From NCBI GenBank assembly GCA_017999435.1, contig JAGNLV010000002.1, positions 496,001-560,000 of the forward strand: DNA of 64,000 bases, written 5' to 3'. The position numbers and the translations under genes were made by a program. Of this stretch, positions 9,586-19,892 are shown in pieces. Source of the stretch: Candidatus Zixiibacteriota bacterium. GTDB taxonomy: Bacteria; Zixibacteria; MSB-5A5; GN15; FEB-12. How positions within the stretch are numbered: the stretch's first letter is position 1; every line of letters begins with the position of its first letter. The notes under the pieces are model-generated. The model ran no database searches. It was not told the DNA's origin and saw only the letters and a program-made list of their open reading frames with translations.

Positions 9586-10128
9586 TCAAACCCGCCGCGG
9601 GCGCACCGGCGCCGGCGAGCGGCGCACGGGAGCGGGTGAGACCGGAAAGAGCAACAACGGCGCGCCCCCGCTTTCGTCCGCCTGCGCGCGTCCGTCCGCC
9701 CGAAGATGGCGCACCGCGACCCCCCGGGCAGCCAGCTCCGGGGCGATCAGGAGCCGCCGATGGCACCGGTCGGGGTCTTCCTCCGCACACATAAGCACCA
9801 ATCGCGTTCGGCCGGCGGCTTCAAGGAGATCGGCGATGCCGGCCTGGAACGCAGGCGACGCCGCCAGCCGGTCGTACCGCACATACCCTTCGTCGTCGTA
9901 GAACCGATCGTCCTCGGGCAGGCCGCCGAGGCGGTCCCCGAAATAGAGGTAGTCAAGGCCGGCGGCTTTCAGGCCGGCCTCCAGGCGCGACTTGTTGAAC
10001 TGCGGCGCAAATCGGGAGTAGGGGCGGGTGCGGACGTCGACGATGGCGGCGATGCCATGGGGGGAGAGCAGGCCCAGAAACGTCGCGAACGGGAGGCGCG
10101 AGTGCCCGATGGTGAAGATCTCCCTCAT
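9586..10128 (-). CDS. DUF488 family protein
   Basis: A 180-residue protein starting at ATG 10126-10128, with typical DUF488 segments: IFTIGHS near the start, VDVRTRPYSR, FGDRLGG and the Cys-containing LMCAEEDPDRCHRR. The biochemical role of the family is unsettled. The C-terminal ~25 residues are Pro/Arg-rich and look like low-complexity extension. The start codon overlaps the stop of the PLP enzyme upstream by 4 bp, so the two are co-translated. Confidence 0.85.
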   Translation of the reverse strand: MREIFTIGHSRLPFATFLGLLSPHGIAAIVDVRTRPYSRFAPQFNKSRLEAGLKAAGLDYLYFGDRLGGLPEDDRFYDDEGYVRYDRLAASPAFQAGIADLLEAAGRTRLVLMCAEEDPDRCHRRLLIAPELAARGVAVRHLRADGRAQADESGGAPLLLFPVSPAPVRRSPAPVRPRRV

Positions 10129-11330
10129 GGTTGGGCGCCCACGGCGCGCGCGAACCCGACCGGGTCGGTCGCGCCCTCGGTATTGAGCAGCAGCACCCGC
10201 GAGGCGGGGCCGAGGCCGAGCGCAGAGCGGAGATCGGCCAGGGCGGGGTCGGCGCACAGGGCGAGGAGCGCGGCCAGGCCCGCGGCGCCGGACTCGCCGG
10301 CGATGATCCTCGGGTCGCCCGGCTCGGGACGGTAGTACCGGTTCATCGCCTCCACCGCGTAGTCGTCCTCGATGGCGACGAAGGCATCGAAGGTGTCGCG
10401 GATGAGCGGCCAGGCCGCTACCGAAACTTCCCGGCAGTTGAGTCCGGCCATGATCGTGGGCGCGGGGTTGCCGGCCGGCACGGGAGTCCCCTTCGGCGAG
10501 CGGGCCGAGGCGAGCAGGCAGGCGGCGCCGACCGGTTCGACACAGATGAGTCGGGGCCGCCGGGCGCCGTACTGCTCCGCGTAGTGCCAGGCGGCTCCGG
10601 CGGCGAGGGCGCCGACGCCCCCCTGCACGATCACGGCGTCCACGCCCGGCTCACCCGGCCGGGCGAGGGTCTGCTCGAGCTCGCGAAAAAGGGTCGTGTA
10701 GGCGGCCTGAATCCAGGCCGGGATTTCGGTATACCCCGGCCAGGCGGTATCGGAAATAATCTGCCAGCCGCGGGCGGCGGCGTCGTTCCGGATCTGCCGG
10801 ACCGCGTCATCGTACCCGCCGTCGATCACCTCCGCCCGCGCCCCCTCGCGGCGGATGTTTTCCACCCGGGCGGTCGCGCTGCCGGCGGGGAGGTAGATAA
10901 CCGCCGGGAGCCCGACGACCCGGGCTGACCAGGCCACCGCGCGGCCGTGGTTGCCATCGGTCGCCGTGCACAGCGTCGCCCCCTCGAAGAATCGCCGCTG
11001 CTCCGGCGTGAGGGCCAGCGTATCGCCGAAGGGCGCGCTCTGCCGGTCCTCCCACTGCCGGCGGAGGAAGCGGTAGACGGCGTAGGATGCGCCGAGGACT
11101 TTGAAAGCGTTCAGCCCCAGGCGATGGGCCTCATCCTTGACCAGCACTTCGCGCAGGCCGAGGCGGCGCGCCTGGCCGGGCAGGGACACGAGGGGTGTCG
11201 GACAGTAACCGGGCAGGGTGCGGTGGAACGCGAGCGGATCGCAGGCTTCGACCGCCCTCCGCAGCGCCCGGTCGGGGCGCGGTTCCTGGCGCCGAAAGCG
11301 GTTGAGAACTCCGAGACTCACGGGAGGCAT
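10125..11330 (-). CDS. Diaminopropionate ammonia-lyase-like PLP enzyme
   Basis: A 401-residue fold-type II PLP enzyme, close to the ~400 residues of E. coli YgeX. The PLP-binding lysine is in LNAFKVLGASYA, the cofactor loop is TATDGNHGRA, and a glycine-rich loop follows (VQGGVGALAAGA). ATG 11328-11330 was chosen because the upstream extension is not protein-like. The family cleaves 2,3-diaminopropionate to pyruvate and ammonia; threonine/serine dehydratase-like activity is an alternative. It overlaps DUF488 by 4 bp. With aspartase and glutamate dehydrogenase nearby, it fits an amino-acid nitrogen theme. Confidence 0.85.
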   Translation of the reverse strand: MPPVSLGVLNRFRRQEPRPDRALRRAVEACDPLAFHRTLPGYCPTPLVSLPGQARRLGLREVLVKDEAHRLGLNAFKVLGASYAVYRFLRRQWEDRQSAPFGDTLALTPEQRRFFEGATLCTATDGNHGRAVAWSARVVGLPAVIYLPAGSATARVENIRREGARAEVIDGGYDDAVRQIRNDAAARGWQIISDTAWPGYTEIPAWIQAAYTTLFRELEQTLARPGEPGVDAVIVQGGVGALAAGAAWHYAEQYGARRPRLICVEPVGAACLLASARSPKGTPVPAGNPAPTIMAGLNCREVSVAAWPLIRDTFDAFVAIEDDYAVEAMNRYYRPEPGDPRIIAGESGAAGLAALLALCADPALADLRSALGLGPASRVLLLNTEGATDPVGFARAVGAQP

Positions 11331-11379
11331 AGTACGCAACCGACGGGGGGAAGTAAAGCCGTCGCGGGCGAATTCATAC

Positions 11380-11408
11380 TTGGCGGTCCATTGTATAACC
11401 AATATATT
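11380..11408 (+). promoter_or_regulatory. Candidate sigma-70 promoter of lptF-like gene
   Basis: TTGGCG (11380-11385), a 17-bp spacer and TATATT (11403-11408) lie just before ATG 11420. Transcription would start about 5 nt before the ATG, and no Shine-Dalgarno is visible, so the message could be leaderless or nearly so. The match is moderate. Confidence 0.4.
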
Positions 11409-11419
11409 TGCTTGCACTT

Positions 11420-12751
11420 ATGAAGATACTGACGCGCTACATACTGGCCGAGCACATCGGGCCGTTCCTGTTCGCCTTTTTCACCATCACCTTCCTGCTG
11501 GTGATCGAGTACGTGCCGAAAATCATCGACCACGTCATCGACAAGGATCTTTCGATCTGGGTGGCCCTGGAGCTGGTCGGGCTCAACCTGGCGTGGATGC
11601 TCGCGCTTTCGGTGCCGATGTCGGTGCTGGTGGCGGTGCTGATGGCGTTCGGGCGGCTCACCGCGGATTTTGAGGTGACGGCCATGAAGGCCTCCGGCAT
11701 CAACCTCCTGCGCGCGACCATCCCGCTTCTGATCGCCGGCGGGGTGATCGCCTACGGGATGGTCGAGTTCAACGACAAGGTTCTGCCCGATGTGAACAAG
11801 AAGGCGCGCCACCTCTGGGGGGACATCTCGGCCATGCGGCCGACGCTGGTGTTCCGCTCCGGCATTTTCATCACCGATATCCCGGGCTACCTCGTCCTCA
11901 TCGACCGGATCGACCACGCCACGTCGCGGGTCGAGGGCGTCCGGATTACCGACAACAAGAATCCCGCGCGGCCGCAGATTATCGTGGCCGAGTACGGTTA
12001 CCTGAAGATGCTGGACAACAACCTCACCATGCAGTTCACGCTCTACAACGGGGAGGTCCACCAGCTCGACACGCAGAAGCGGGAGAACTACCGGCGCCTC
12101 GACTTTGAATCGCAGGTGATCAACATCGCCGAATCGGGACAGTCGGAGCTCAAGCGCACCGACAGCGAGTACCGGACCGACCGGGAGATGGGGCTCGAAC
12201 AGATGCGGGAGAGCGTCAGCGTGGCGGAGGCGGCCATACAGCCGTTCATGGAAAAGGTGGGTCAGGCGGTGGACAACCGGACGACTTATCTCCTGAGCGA
12301 TACTTTCCGGTTCGCCGCGGCCGACATCAAGACCGACTCGGCGGCCTTTCTTGCGGTCCAGCGCGATGCCGAGGCGCAGTATCGGTCGCTGCAGCGCACG
12401 ATCGACCAGATCGAGGGCCAGCGCCGGGTGCGCAACAAGTACTTGATCGAGATCTACAAGAAGTATTCGATCCCGGTGGCCTCGCTGGCCTTCATCCTCA
12501 TCGGCGTGCCGCTGGCGGTCATGACGCGGCGGAGCGGAATGGGCATGGCGATCGCCATCTCCATCATCCTCTATGTGGTCTACTGGGCCTTTCTCATCGG
12601 CGGCGAGGATCTCGCCGACCGCGGCCTGGTGAGTCCGTTTCTGGCCATGTGGTCGGCCAACATTCTCATCGGCGCGATCGGCGTCTACCTCCTGTACAAG
12701 GTCATCAGCGAGCGGCCCGTATTCGCGTGGTTCCGCCGGGGAAGCGCCTGA
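11420..12751 (+). CDS. LptF/LptG-family lipopolysaccharide export permease (first copy)
   Basis: A 443-residue YjgP/YjgQ permease. The N-terminal part has three membrane helices (residues ~12-120), with the family motif MKASGINLLRATIP. A large periplasmic beta-jellyroll region follows (~130-260), then an insertion of charged coil (~265-345), and a final three-helix block (~350-440). ATG 11420 was chosen over TTG 11408 because MKILTRYILAEH is the normal family start. LptF and LptG with LptB extract lipopolysaccharide from the inner membrane. The second copy starts 12 bp downstream. The central coil is longer than in E. coli LptF. Confidence 0.9.
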   Translation: MKILTRYILAEHIGPFLFAFFTITFLLVIEYVPKIIDHVIDKDLSIWVALELVGLNLAWMLALSVPMSVLVAVLMAFGRLTADFEVTAMKASGINLLRATIPLLIAGGVIAYGMVEFNDKVLPDVNKKARHLWGDISAMRPTLVFRSGIFITDIPGYLVLIDRIDHATSRVEGVRITDNKNPARPQIIVAEYGYLKMLDNNLTMQFTLYNGEVHQLDTQKRENYRRLDFESQVINIAESGQSELKRTDSEYRTDREMGLEQMRESVSVAEAAIQPFMEKVGQAVDNRTTYLLSDTFRFAAADIKTDSAAFLAVQRDAEAQYRSLQRTIDQIEGQRRVRNKYLIEIYKKYSIPVASLAFILIGVPLAVMTRRSGMGMAIAISIILYVVYWAFLIGGEDLADRGLVSPFLAMWSANILIGAIGVYLLYKVISERPVFAWFRRGSA

Positions 12752-12763
12752 AGGTGTCGGACT

Positions 12764-13852
12764 ATGGTGCCCGTTAAGAAGCTCGATCGCTACCTGCTCA
12801 AGTCGTTTCTCCTCGCCCTGGTGGTCGTCACCGTGGCCGTCGGACTGACCATCAACGTCATCAACATCATCGAAGAACTCCGCGATTTCATCGACAACGA
12901 CGTGCCGGTGGCGTCGATCGCCGAGTACTACCTGTATTTCGGCGGGTGGGTGGTGAAATCGTTTTTGCCGATGTTCGTGCTGATCGCCAGCCTCTTTTCG
13001 GTGTCCATGTTCGCCCGCCGCAACGAGATTCTGGCGATGAAGGCCTCGGGCATCTCGCTCTATCGCATCGCGCTGCCGTACCTGGCGGCGGCTGCCGCCC
13101 TGTCGGTCGGCCACTTCTACTACAACGAGTACGTCTACCCGCCGGCCAACCAGCGGCGCCTCGAGATCAAGGAGTTCACGATCGAGAAGCGGTCCCGGCA
13201 GGCCACCAGCCAGGTCGGCAACATCTACCGGCAGATCGAACCCGGCCACATCTATACAATCGAGGGGTTCAACGTCGACCGCCGCGCCGGCCTGTCCGTG
13301 CGCGTCTACAGGACGGCCGACGACCGTCTCCGCAAAATCATCACGGCCGAGCGTCTCACCTACGACAATCAGACGTGGGTGCTCCACGACGGGGTTGAGC
13401 GGACGTTCAGCGACTCCCTCGGCGAAACGTACCGGGAATTCGCCGACCTGCCGTATCCGGACATCCGGGAGAAACCGGAGGACTTTGCCAAGAAGATCGG
13501 CGACCCGGCGGACATGGGGCTGGTCGAACTGCGGGGGTACATTGATCTGATGAAGCGCACGGGCGGACCGTACCACCGCGAGGAGGTGGATCTCGGGTTC
13601 AAGTATGCGTATCCGGTGGCCTCGTTCATTGTCGTGCTCATCAGTCTGCCGCTGGCCTCGAACCCGCGGCGCGGGGGGGTGGCGGTGTCGATCTCGGCCG
13701 GGGCGCTCATCTCGCTGGTCTATTTCGTGACCTTCCGCGTGCTCCAGTCGGCCGGCTACAACCAGAAGATTCCTCTGGAGGTTTCGGTCTGGGGGGTCAA
13801 CGCCCTGTTTTTCCTCGTGGGGGTCGTCCTGATGCTCCGGGCGAGGAAGTGA
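12764..13852 (+). CDS. LptF/LptG-family lipopolysaccharide export permease (second copy)
   Basis: A 362-residue member of the same family (MKASGISLYRIALPYLAA; E. coli LptG is 360 residues). Two triple-helix membrane blocks flank a periplasmic jellyroll (residues ~120-250). It lies 12 bp after the first copy, and the two should form the heterodimeric membrane core of the Lpt ABC transporter. No LptB ATPase gene lies nearby. The stop codon overlaps the start of the methyltransferase gene. Confidence 0.9.
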   Translation: MVPVKKLDRYLLKSFLLALVVVTVAVGLTINVINIIEELRDFIDNDVPVASIAEYYLYFGGWVVKSFLPMFVLIASLFSVSMFARRNEILAMKASGISLYRIALPYLAAAAALSVGHFYYNEYVYPPANQRRLEIKEFTIEKRSRQATSQVGNIYRQIEPGHIYTIEGFNVDRRAGLSVRVYRTADDRLRKIITAERLTYDNQTWVLHDGVERTFSDSLGETYREFADLPYPDIREKPEDFAKKIGDPADMGLVELRGYIDLMKRTGGPYHREEVDLGFKYAYPVASFIVVLISLPLASNPRRGGVAVSISAGALISLVYFVTFRVLQSAGYNQKIPLEVSVWGVNALFFLVGVVLMLRARK

Positions 13853-14625
13853 TGGGCCGTCCCGACCACGAACAGAACCGCCGCTTCTGGGATGAAATCG
13901 CCGACATTCACTACCGCCATCCCGACTACCGCGTCGCAGAGTTCCTGGCCGGCCGCAGCACGCTGAGGCCGATCGAACGCCGTCTTCTCGGCGAGGTGGG
14001 CGGCCGGACGCTCCTCCACCTGTTCTGTCAGTTCGGCCTTGACACGCTCTCGTGGGCGCGCCTCGGTGCCGACGCCACCGGGGTCGACATTTCCGGCCGC
14101 TCGATCGCGCTGGCCGGCGAACTCCGGCGGCAGACCGGTTTGCGGGCCGAGTTCGTCCAGGCCGATGTCCTCGAACTCATCGGCCGGCTCGACCGGACAT
14201 TCGATATCGTCTTCCAGTCCTACGGCACGCACCACTGGATCAGCGACCTGGACCTCTGGGCCCGGACCGTCGCGCACTATCTGGGACCGGGCGGGGTGTT
14301 GTGCCTGGTCGACATTCACCCGCTCGCCCCCGTGTGCCTGGAGGGCGCGCGGTACTTTGCCCGCGGGGCGCGGCGGCGCCGCGACCCCGACTACGCCGAC
14401 AAGGACTACCGGCCGGCCGAAGAGTCGGTGCAGTGGGCGCACACGCTCGGGGAGGTGGTGACAGCGCTCGCCGGGGCGGGGCTGGCGATCGACCGGCTTG
14501 AAGAATTCGATGGATTTTGCTACCCTTACCGGGAGGGGTGGGTCGAGCGCGACGGCTACTGGTATCCGCCGGAGGGCCCGCCCCCGTACCCGATGCTCTT
14601 CGCGCTCCTCGCCCGCAAACCCTAA
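13849..14625 (+). CDS. Class I SAM-dependent methyltransferase
   Basis: A 258-residue methyltransferase. Motif I appears as LLHLFCQFGLDTLSWARLGA (residues ~51-70, a variant of the glycine-rich loop), followed by VTGVDIS-type acidic strand GVDISGRSI and the DIVFQSYGTHHW segment. GTG 13849 is given; ATG 13852 is equally possible. It overlaps the lptG-like stop, suggesting coupling. The substrate is unknown. The C-terminus ends in a MLFALLARKP strand typical of ubiquinone/small-molecule methyltransferases. Confidence 0.8.
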   Translation: MMGRPDHEQNRRFWDEIADIHYRHPDYRVAEFLAGRSTLRPIERRLLGEVGGRTLLHLFCQFGLDTLSWARLGADATGVDISGRSIALAGELRRQTGLRAEFVQADVLELIGRLDRTFDIVFQSYGTHHWISDLDLWARTVAHYLGPGGVLCLVDIHPLAPVCLEGARYFARGARRRRDPDYADKDYRPAEESVQWAHTLGEVVTALAGAGLAIDRLEEFDGFCYPYREGWVERDGYWYPPEGPPPYPMLFALLARKP

Positions 14626-14643
14626 GAGAATGAGGTCCGACAT

Positions 14644-16518
<1,875 letters not shown>

Positions 16519-16601
16519 GCCGCGATCGAGGGGAGACATATCGGACTGCGACAGAAAGCCGTGCGGAAACCGGGCCCGGAGGGGGAGGAGTGAGGGGGTG
16601 T

Positions 16602-17945
16602 CTACACCACGCCCTGCGCGAGCACGGCGTCGGCCAGCCGCACGAAGGCGGCGAGATTGGCGCCGTTGACGTAGTTGCCGGGGCTCCCGTACGCCGCCGC
16701 CGTATCCAGGCAGGTACGGTGAATCTGGGCCATCATGGCGCGCAGCCGGCGGTCGATCGCGGCCGCCGACCACACGAGCCCGGAAGCGTTCTGCGCCGTC
16801 TCAAAAGCGGAGACCACGGCGGCCCCGGCGTTGGCCGCTTTGCCCGGACCATAGAGAATCCCCGCTTCCTGCAGAACCCGCGAGGCGTCGGCCGTCACCG
16901 GCATGGTCGCGCCCTCGCAGACGCACCGGCAGCCATTGGCGATGAGGGCCGCGGCGTCCTGAGTGTTCATCTCGTTCTGCGTCGCGCAGGGCATGGCGAT
17001 ATCCACCGGCACGTGCCAGATGTGCGGTCCCTGGGAGTAACTCACCCCGCTGAAGCGGTCGGCGTACTCGCGGATCGTCCCCCGGCGCCCCTCGCGCTCG
17101 GCGGCAAGGAAAGCGAGTTTCTCTCCCTCGATGCCGGCCTCGTCGACTACGAAACCGTGGGAGTCGGACATGGCCACGACGCGGCCGCCGAGGGCGACGA
17201 CCTTCTCCGCGGCGTGGAGAGCCACCGTGCCCGCCCCCGAGATGGCCACCCGCTTGCCCGCAAACGATTCGTCCCGGGTGGCGAGCATTTCGGCGGCGAA
17301 ATACGCGCAGCCGTAGCCGGTGGCCTCCGGGCGGAGGACGGTGCCGCCCCATCCCACCGCCTTTCCCATCACCGCGCCGTCGAACGCGTTGCGCAGCCGC
17401 TTGTACTGGCCGAAGAGGAAGCCGATCTCCCGGCGTTCCACGCCGATGTCGCCGGCGATGATGTCGATCCGGGGCCCGAGGTGGCGGAAAAGCTCGTTCA
17501 TGAAGCTCTGGCAGAACCGCATCACCTCGCCCTCGGAGCGGCCTTTCGTGTCAAAATCCGATCCCCCCTTGGCCCCTCCGAGCGGCAACGTGGTGAGGCT
17601 GTTCTTGAGAGTCTGCTCGAAGGCGAGGAATTTCATGACGCCGAGGTTGACACCCGGGTGGAAGCGCAGCCCGCCTTTGTAGGGACCCAGAGCGCTGGAG
17701 AATTCCACGCGGTACCCGCGGTTGACCCGAACGCGCCCGCCGTCGTCCACCCACGGCACGCGGAAAATGACGACGCGCTCGGGTTCCACGATCCGCCCGA
17801 GGATGTTGGCGCCCTGGTACGCCGGCGTGCGCTCGAGCGCCGGGGCGGCCGACAGCAGGGTGTCGTACACCGCTTGGTGAAATTCGGGCTGGCCGGGGTG
17901 AGTGTTGCGCAATTCGCCGATGAACGACGCGATGAAGGTGGACAT
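16602..17945 (-). CDS. gdhA: NADP-type glutamate dehydrogenase
   Basis: A 447-residue enzyme, exactly the length of E. coli GdhA. Conserved stretches include YKGGLRFHPGVN, the catalytic-lysine segment LPLGGAKGGSDFD, the GDIGVE loop and a dinucleotide-binding GAGTVA. It interconverts 2-oxoglutarate plus ammonia and glutamate in the cytoplasm. ATG 17943-17945 gives the normal family N-terminus. The gene is convergent with the CNB-aspartase gene, and the two together can link aspartate, ammonia and glutamate pools. Confidence 0.95.
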   Translation of the reverse strand: MSTFIASFIGELRNTHPGQPEFHQAVYDTLLSAAPALERTPAYQGANILGRIVEPERVVIFRVPWVDDGGRVRVNRGYRVEFSSALGPYKGGLRFHPGVNLGVMKFLAFEQTLKNSLTTLPLGGAKGGSDFDTKGRSEGEVMRFCQSFMNELFRHLGPRIDIIAGDIGVERREIGFLFGQYKRLRNAFDGAVMGKAVGWGGTVLRPEATGYGCAYFAAEMLATRDESFAGKRVAISGAGTVALHAAEKVVALGGRVVAMSDSHGFVVDEAGIEGEKLAFLAAEREGRRGTIREYADRFSGVSYSQGPHIWHVPVDIAMPCATQNEMNTQDAAALIANGCRCVCEGATMPVTADASRVLQEAGILYGPGKAANAGAAVVSAFETAQNASGLVWSAAAIDRRLRAMMAQIHRTCLDTAAAYGSPGNYVNGANLAAFVRLADAVLAQGVV

Positions 17946-18360
17946 CGATGTACCTCGCCGGGCGCCATCCGGATCGCCGCCGCGCGGAGCCCGGGCATTC
18001 GGGAAACGAATCACGGGTATATAGCAGAACCGGCGGTCTTTGTCAAGGCCGCCCGACAGGCCGGCCGGTCATCGACTAGTTTGTCCTTGACACCGCATTC
18101 CCATCTTTCTTCTTTCTTATGGGGCGCCGCGCCGCCGTGGGTGCCGGGTGGCACCGATAAGTGTACGGCGACGCTCGAGCAGCCTCACCGCGGACGGTAT
18201 GGCAGCGCCGACGGAGATTCTGGGGCCGCCCGCGGGAACCCACGACAGTGACCGGCAGAGGATGAGGCTCACACCCGCCCGATAAGCGCACGGACGCTCT
18301 GGGGCGCCGCCGCGACCGGACGGGATGCCCTGTAACTCCATTATCGTATGGGAGGTGCGC
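17946..18360. other. Non-coding leader region of precursor gene 1
   Basis: No conserved gene is seen. The stretch holds the promoter-like element at 18073-18092, a small hairpin GGTGCC-gggt-GGCACC (18140-18155) and about 200 bp of GC-rich leader before precursor 1. The gdhA promoter must also lie near 17950-18060. Confidence 0.5.
18073..18092 (+). promoter_or_regulatory. Promoter-like element, copy 1 (upstream of precursors 1-2)
   Basis: CGACTAGTTTGTCCTTGACA contains a perfect -35 hexamer TTGACA (18087-18092). The same block, with two mismatches, recurs at 20054-20073 before precursors 3-5. The -10 here is poor (TTCTTT at 17 bp; TCTTAT further on), so activation by a factor binding the GTTTGTCC part is plausible. 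Confidence 0.5.
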
Positions 18361-18468
18361 ATGCTCTTTCTGATCTGCCCGGACAGTGCGGGCACACCGA
18401 AAGTCTGCACGTGGGTGTGCAGCACGTTGTGCCGGGTCAAGCCCTGCTACGGCGTCGACCCCATTTAG
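18361..18468 (+). CDS. Cys-rich RiPP precursor-like peptide 1
   Basis: A 35-residue peptide preceded by a strong ribosome site (GGGAGGTG, 5 nt before ATG). It begins MLFLICP and ends KPCYGVDPI. Cysteines are at 6, 16, 20, 24 and 29, so C16-x3-C20-x3-C24 is regularly spaced. It shares both ends with four other short genes before the radical SAM genes. With peptide 2 it forms a subgroup marked by KVCTW and KPCYGVDP. It is not a known protein to me; precursor status is inferred from family structure and context. Confidence 0.75.
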   Translation: MLFLICPDSAGTPKVCTWVCSTLCRVKPCYGVDPI

Positions 18469-18691
18469 TCGCATCGCCTTGCGGACGGGATACGCGCGGC
18501 GAAGTGTCCCCTGCGACAAACCCGCCGATTGTCGCATGACGGTCGCCGACGGCGCGGACATTTATCCCGCCGACCGGTCGGCAAAAATGGGAACGTCCAC
18601 ACCTGCCGGAGATCCGGAACCGCCAGCCGGCGGCTGCGGCGCCGGCCATCCGGACAGGAGTTACCGAAACGTCCTGATATGGGAGGTGCCT

Positions 18692-18805
18692 ATGGTATAC
18701 CTGATCAGCCCGGAGTGCGTGTGCAAGGCCAAGGTGTGCACCTGGCTCTGCGTCACAAACTGCGGGATCAAGCCGTGCTACGGCGTCGATCCTGACCCAT
18801 GGTGA
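18692..18805 (+). CDS. Cys-rich RiPP precursor-like peptide 2
   Basis: A 37-residue peptide, ribosome site GGGAGGTG 5 nt before ATG. It begins MVYLISP, has cysteines at 9, 11, 16, 20, 24 and 29, and ends IKPCYGVDPDPW. The 16-20-24-29 cysteine pattern is identical to peptide 1, while the N-terminal part differs, indicating selection on the central cysteines and the tail. A hairpin follows the stop (18821-18848). Confidence 0.78.
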   Translation: MVYLISPECVCKAKVCTWLCVTNCGIKPCYGVDPDPW

Positions 18806-18820
18806 TTCCTGTGTGTCGTC

Positions 18821-18848
18821 CGGGGAGGTTCGCGTATGGACCTCCCCG
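18821..18848 (+). terminator. Hairpin after precursor 2
   Basis: CGGGGAGGT (18821-18829) pairs perfectly with ACCTCCCCG (18840-18848) around a 10-nt loop. There is no T-run, so it is either a weak or bidirectional terminator for this gene and the convergent dehydrogenase, or an mRNA-stabilising stem. Confidence 0.5.
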
Positions 18849-18890
18849 CCGATACTCCGCCTGTCCATTCCCCGCCAGTTCCGAGAGCGC

Positions 18891-19892
18891 TCACCCCGAG
18901 GCGTCTTCATCCACGACGACGACCGCCGCGCCGGTGAAGTTCCCCTCGCGCAGGTCGCTGAGGGCCTCGTTGGCCCGGTTGAGCGGGTACGGATGCACCT
19001 CGGTCCGGATCGGCACGCGCGGGGCCAGCTCCAGAAACTCCTCGCCGTCGCGGCGGGTGAGATTGGCAACCGAGCGCACGACCCGCTCCCCCCACAGCCA
19101 GCGGTAGGGGAACGAGGGGATGTCGGTCATGTGGATACCGGCGCACACGACTACGCCGCCGGGGGCGACTGCCTGCAGGGCCAGCGGCACAAGCGCGCCG
19201 ACGGGAGCGAAGATAATCGCCGCGTCAAGGGGTTCCGGAGGGAGTTCGTCCGACGGCCCCGCCCAATCGGCCCCGAGCGAGCGGGCAAAATCCTGGCTTG
19301 CGGTGTCCCCGCGGCGAGCGAACGCATACACGCGCCGGCCCTGATGCCGGGCGACCTGGATAACGATGTGCGCGGCCGCCCCGAACCCGTACAGACCGAG
19401 CCGCCGGGCAGAGCCGGTCATGCGCAAAGAGCGGTACCCGATCAGGCCGGCGCACAGCAGGGGAGCCGCCTGGAGGTCAGGATAGCCGGGGGGGATGGGA
19501 AAACAGAAGCGGGCATCGGCAACGGTCTTTTCCGCGAAGCCGCCGTTGATTTGGTACCCGGTGTAACGGGCTGTGGGACAGAGATTTTCCCGACCGCTGC
19601 GGCAGTAGTCGCAATGCCCGCAACTCCCGCCCAGCCAGGGGACGCCGAGGCGGTCGCCGGGCTCAACGCCCGAAACGCCCTCGCCCACGGCAAGTACCGA
19701 TCCCACAATCTGATGCCCCATTATCAGCGGAAGGACCGGCTCGGTCAAATCGGCGTCGAATACGTGCAGGTCGGTCCGACAGACGCCGCACGCATGCACT
19801 TTCAGCAGGATTCTCCCCGGACCCGGTTTCGGGTCGGGAAGATCGGTCAAAACAAGGGGCTCGTGCGGTTGTCTCAAAACCATCGCCTTCAT
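18891..19892 (-). CDS. Zinc-dependent alcohol dehydrogenase
   Basis: A 333-residue medium-chain dehydrogenase. Catalytic zinc ligands C38 and H60 are visible, and structural zinc cysteines are C91, C94, C97 and C105 (GSCGHCDYCRSG). The nucleotide-binding glycine motif appears as LYGFGAAAH. Segments GGFAEKTVADARF and LLCAGLIGYRSL match the AdhP-like subgroup. It oxidises alcohols or reduces aldehydes with NAD(P)(H) in the cytoplasm. It lies on the opposite strand between precursor peptides 2 and 3. Whether it belongs to the peptide pathway or is an unrelated insertion cannot be decided from sequence. Confidence 0.92.
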   Translation of the reverse strand: MKAMVLRQPHEPLVLTDLPDPKPGPGRILLKVHACGVCRTDLHVFDADLTEPVLPLIMGHQIVGSVLAVGEGVSGVEPGDRLGVPWLGGSCGHCDYCRSGRENLCPTARYTGYQINGGFAEKTVADARFCFPIPPGYPDLQAAPLLCAGLIGYRSLRMTGSARRLGLYGFGAAAHIVIQVARHQGRRVYAFARRGDTASQDFARSLGADWAGPSDELPPEPLDAAIIFAPVGALVPLALQAVAPGGVVVCAGIHMTDIPSFPYRWLWGERVVRSVANLTRRDGEEFLELAPRVPIRTEVHPYPLNRANEALSDLREGNFTGAAVVVVDEDASG

